This document shows, piece by piece, positions 5,532-6,531 of a stretch of 6,531 nt of DNA. Every line of letters starts with the position of its first letter. The first letter of the stretch is position 1. A program made the translations under genes and the position numbers. The stretch is taken from assembly GCF_946477055.1 (NCBI RefSeq), contig NZ_CAMKXG010000203.1, forward strand, positions 1-6,531, read 5' to 3'. The notes beneath the pieces are model-generated. The model had not been told where the DNA came from. It worked only from the letters and a program-made list of their open reading frames with translations, and did not search any database. This DNA comes from Lonsdalea britannica. GTDB lineage: Bacteria > Pseudomonadota > Gammaproteobacteria > Enterobacterales > Enterobacteriaceae.

Positions 5532-5542
5532 CCCGGCTTACA

Positions 5543-5929
5543 ATGAACGCTATGCCAATGAAAGATTTTGATAACCGCCTTATTTCCAGGCTCGCTGAAC
5601 TCAATAACAAAGGTTTTTCCAAAGCGGATATGGCCAGAGCCGCGAACGTTAGCAAGCAAGCGGTGACCGGATGGTTTAGAACCGGAACGATAAGCAAAGC
5701 CTCAGCACTCGCCGTAGCGGATGCGAGCGGAGTTTCCATCTCCTGGCTGTTTGGTAAAAAGGTCGATGAAGCCCATGGCTTGAAAGAGCGTGAAATGAGA
5801 ATGCTTAATGTATTTCGTCAACTACCTGAACCTGAACAAGATCACATGATCGACTTATTCCAGGTGAGACTGAGGGAGATTGACGAATACGTCGATAAAT
5901 ATTTGCGTGGCAGAGTGAAACAAGAATAA
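5543..5929 (+). CDS. XRE-family helix-turn-helix regulator
   Basis: The 128-residue product has an N-terminal phage-repressor type HTH at about 22-71. SKADMARAANV forms the first helix of the motif, and SKQAVTGWFRTG is the recognition helix; ISWLFGKK closes the domain as in CI-like proteins. The C-terminal part (about 80-122: LKEREMRMLNVFRQLPEPEQDHMIDLF and onward) is helical and charged, probably for dimerisation. There is no LexA-type peptidase domain, so RecA-driven self-cleavage is not expected. Starts at 5543, 5552 and 5558 are in frame and none has a Shine-Dalgarno; I keep 5543 because the promoter candidate would give a near-leaderless message there. The gene ends 48 nt before the nuclease gene in the same direction, so it probably controls that gene and itself. 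The arrangement recalls controller proteins that precede restriction genes, although it is longer than those (about 80 residues). Confidence 0.88.
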   Translation: MNAMPMKDFDNRLISRLAELNNKGFSKADMARAANVSKQAVTGWFRTGTISKASALAVADASGVSISWLFGKKVDEAHGLKEREMRMLNVFRQLPEPEQDHMIDLFQVRLREIDEYVDKYLRGRVKQE

Positions 5930-5944
5930 AGAGGTTCTTTTATT
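5925..5944. promoter_or_regulatory. Inverted repeat AATAAAG-N5-CTTTTATT, copy 2 (candidate operator)
   Basis: The same left arm as at 5475-5481 overlaps the XRE stop codon (5927-5929), and the right arm matches with one extra T. It lies 34 nt before the nuclease ATG. It may be a second binding site of the XRE protein, or an A/U-rich hairpin that tunes readthrough into the nuclease gene. Confidence 0.4.
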
Positions 5945-5977
5945 TTCACCCCCCCATTTCCTCTACGGGAGAAATAA

Positions 5978-6531
5978 ATGGAAAGTTTTAAGGCTCGGCT
6001 GAAAAATCATATAGAGCATGTCAAAAAAGTCTCTGAACATTGTACTACCGAAGAAACCACTAAACAGGCGTTGATTCTCCCCTTTCTGGATATTCTTGGT
6101 TTTAACGCCTACGATCCGCAAAAGGTCCGAGCTGAATACGGCGCAGACTTCCCTGGAGCGAAAGTCGGTGAAAGAGTCGATTATGCGTTATTTTGCCAAG
6201 GCGTTCCGGTTATGTTTATCGAAGCCAAATCTTATCAAGAGAAGATAGACAACCACTGCCCACAGCTTTCCCGCTATTTTAACTCCACTCCAGAAGTGAC
6301 GATTTCCGCCATCACCAACGGCATCGAATGGCGTTTTTTTACCGATTTGAAAGAGAAGAACATCATGGATCCTGTCCCATTTCTGAGGTTAAGAATGGAT
6401 AGCGTGACAGACTCCGATGCCGAGCAATTATTCAGGTTCAGACATGATAAATTTAAGCCAGAAGCGCTTCGGACTCTGGCGGAGGAAAGCGTTTATATCA
6501 CGGCTTTCGTCAAAGTTATCAGTGAAAGTCT
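5978..6531 (+). CDS. Restriction-type nuclease with HsdR-like N-terminal domain (3' end outside window)
   Basis: 184 codons are present and the frame stays open at the window edge. The sequence fits the HSDR_N_2 / COG4748 group of putative restriction endonucleases, relatives of the nuclease domain of type I HsdR. EETTKQALILPFLDILGF at 25-42 is the typical opening. A PD-(D/E)xK active site is visible: D68 in ERVDYAL, then E82-A-K84 in VMFIEAK, followed by the Q96xxxY100 motif (QLSRY) shared with HsdR and RecB-type nucleases. AITNGIEWRFFTDL (111-124) is the next core strand pair. All catalytic residues are intact, so an active DNA nuclease is likely. Complete members known to me have a few hundred residues and no helicase motor; whether this one has it lies outside the window. 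GGGAG at 5967-5971 lies 6 nt before the ATG. It follows the XRE gene and no methyltransferase is in view. A phage-defence role is inference. Confidence 0.85.
   Translation, partial: MESFKARLKNHIEHVKKVSEHCTTEETTKQALILPFLDILGFNAYDPQKVRAEYGADFPGAKVGERVDYALFCQGVPVMFIEAKSYQEKIDNHCPQLSRYFNSTPEVTISAITNGIEWRFFTDLKEKNIMDPVPFLRLRMDSVTDSDAEQLFRFRHDKFKPEALRTLAEESVYITAFVKVISES

Larger units (their letters stand above)
4991..5542. other. Long intergenic region, AT-rich right half
   Basis: No intact gene. After the hairpin, the left half (to about 5175) has normal base composition. On the minus strand it holds two short open stretches in different frames (5080-5172 and about 4992-5102) that may be a decayed coding fragment. 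From about 5190 the sequence turns AT-rich; 5401-5520 is about 77 percent A+T. This right half contains a lac-like -35 TTTACA at 5408-5413 without a matching -10, an inverted repeat at 5475-5493, and a promoter candidate at 5504-5531. Confidence 0.5.

Overview
The window reads as chromosome of an enterobacterium, probably one of the soft-rot group (Pectobacterium/Dickeya/Brenneria). This rests on the close match of the first gene to enterobacterial guanine deaminase, on GC-balanced coding sequence separated by AT-rich spacers, and on a YodC-family protein. The genus is an inference; no rRNA or other marker is present.

Layout: (1) 1-792, the C-terminal 263 codons of guanine deaminase (guaD). 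(2) 793-1229, a complex non-coding region: a near-consensus sigma70 promoter with a palindrome between -35 and -10, a second -10 element, three successive RNA stem-loops ending in a T-tract, and a 12-bp hairpin just before the next gene. (3) 1230-3080, a GAF-PAS-PAS-GGDEF diguanylate cyclase carrying the variant motif SGDEF with an intact inhibitory RxxD site. (4) 3081-4087, a mostly non-coding stretch around one orphan LydA-like phage holin gene (3434-3760). (5) 4088-4990, three small genes: a possible YmgB/AriR-like regulator (+), a secreted four-cysteine protein (-), and a YodC-family protein (+). (6) 4991-5542, a long spacer with an AT-rich right half. (7) 5543-6531, an XRE-type repressor followed after 48 nt by a PD-(D/E)xK nuclease with an HsdR-like N-terminal domain, cut by the window end.

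Functionally, the left part is metabolic (purine salvage) and signalling (c-di-GMP). The right part looks like accessory DNA: an orphan phage-type holin, small proteins of unknown role, and a regulator plus restriction-like nuclease module. The most striking non-coding signal is an inverted repeat of the form AATAAAG-N5-CTTT(T)ATT that occurs once upstream of the XRE gene and again at its stop codon, just before the nuclease gene. It is a natural candidate operator for the XRE protein. No integrase, tRNA, CRISPR array, insertion sequence or attachment site was seen.
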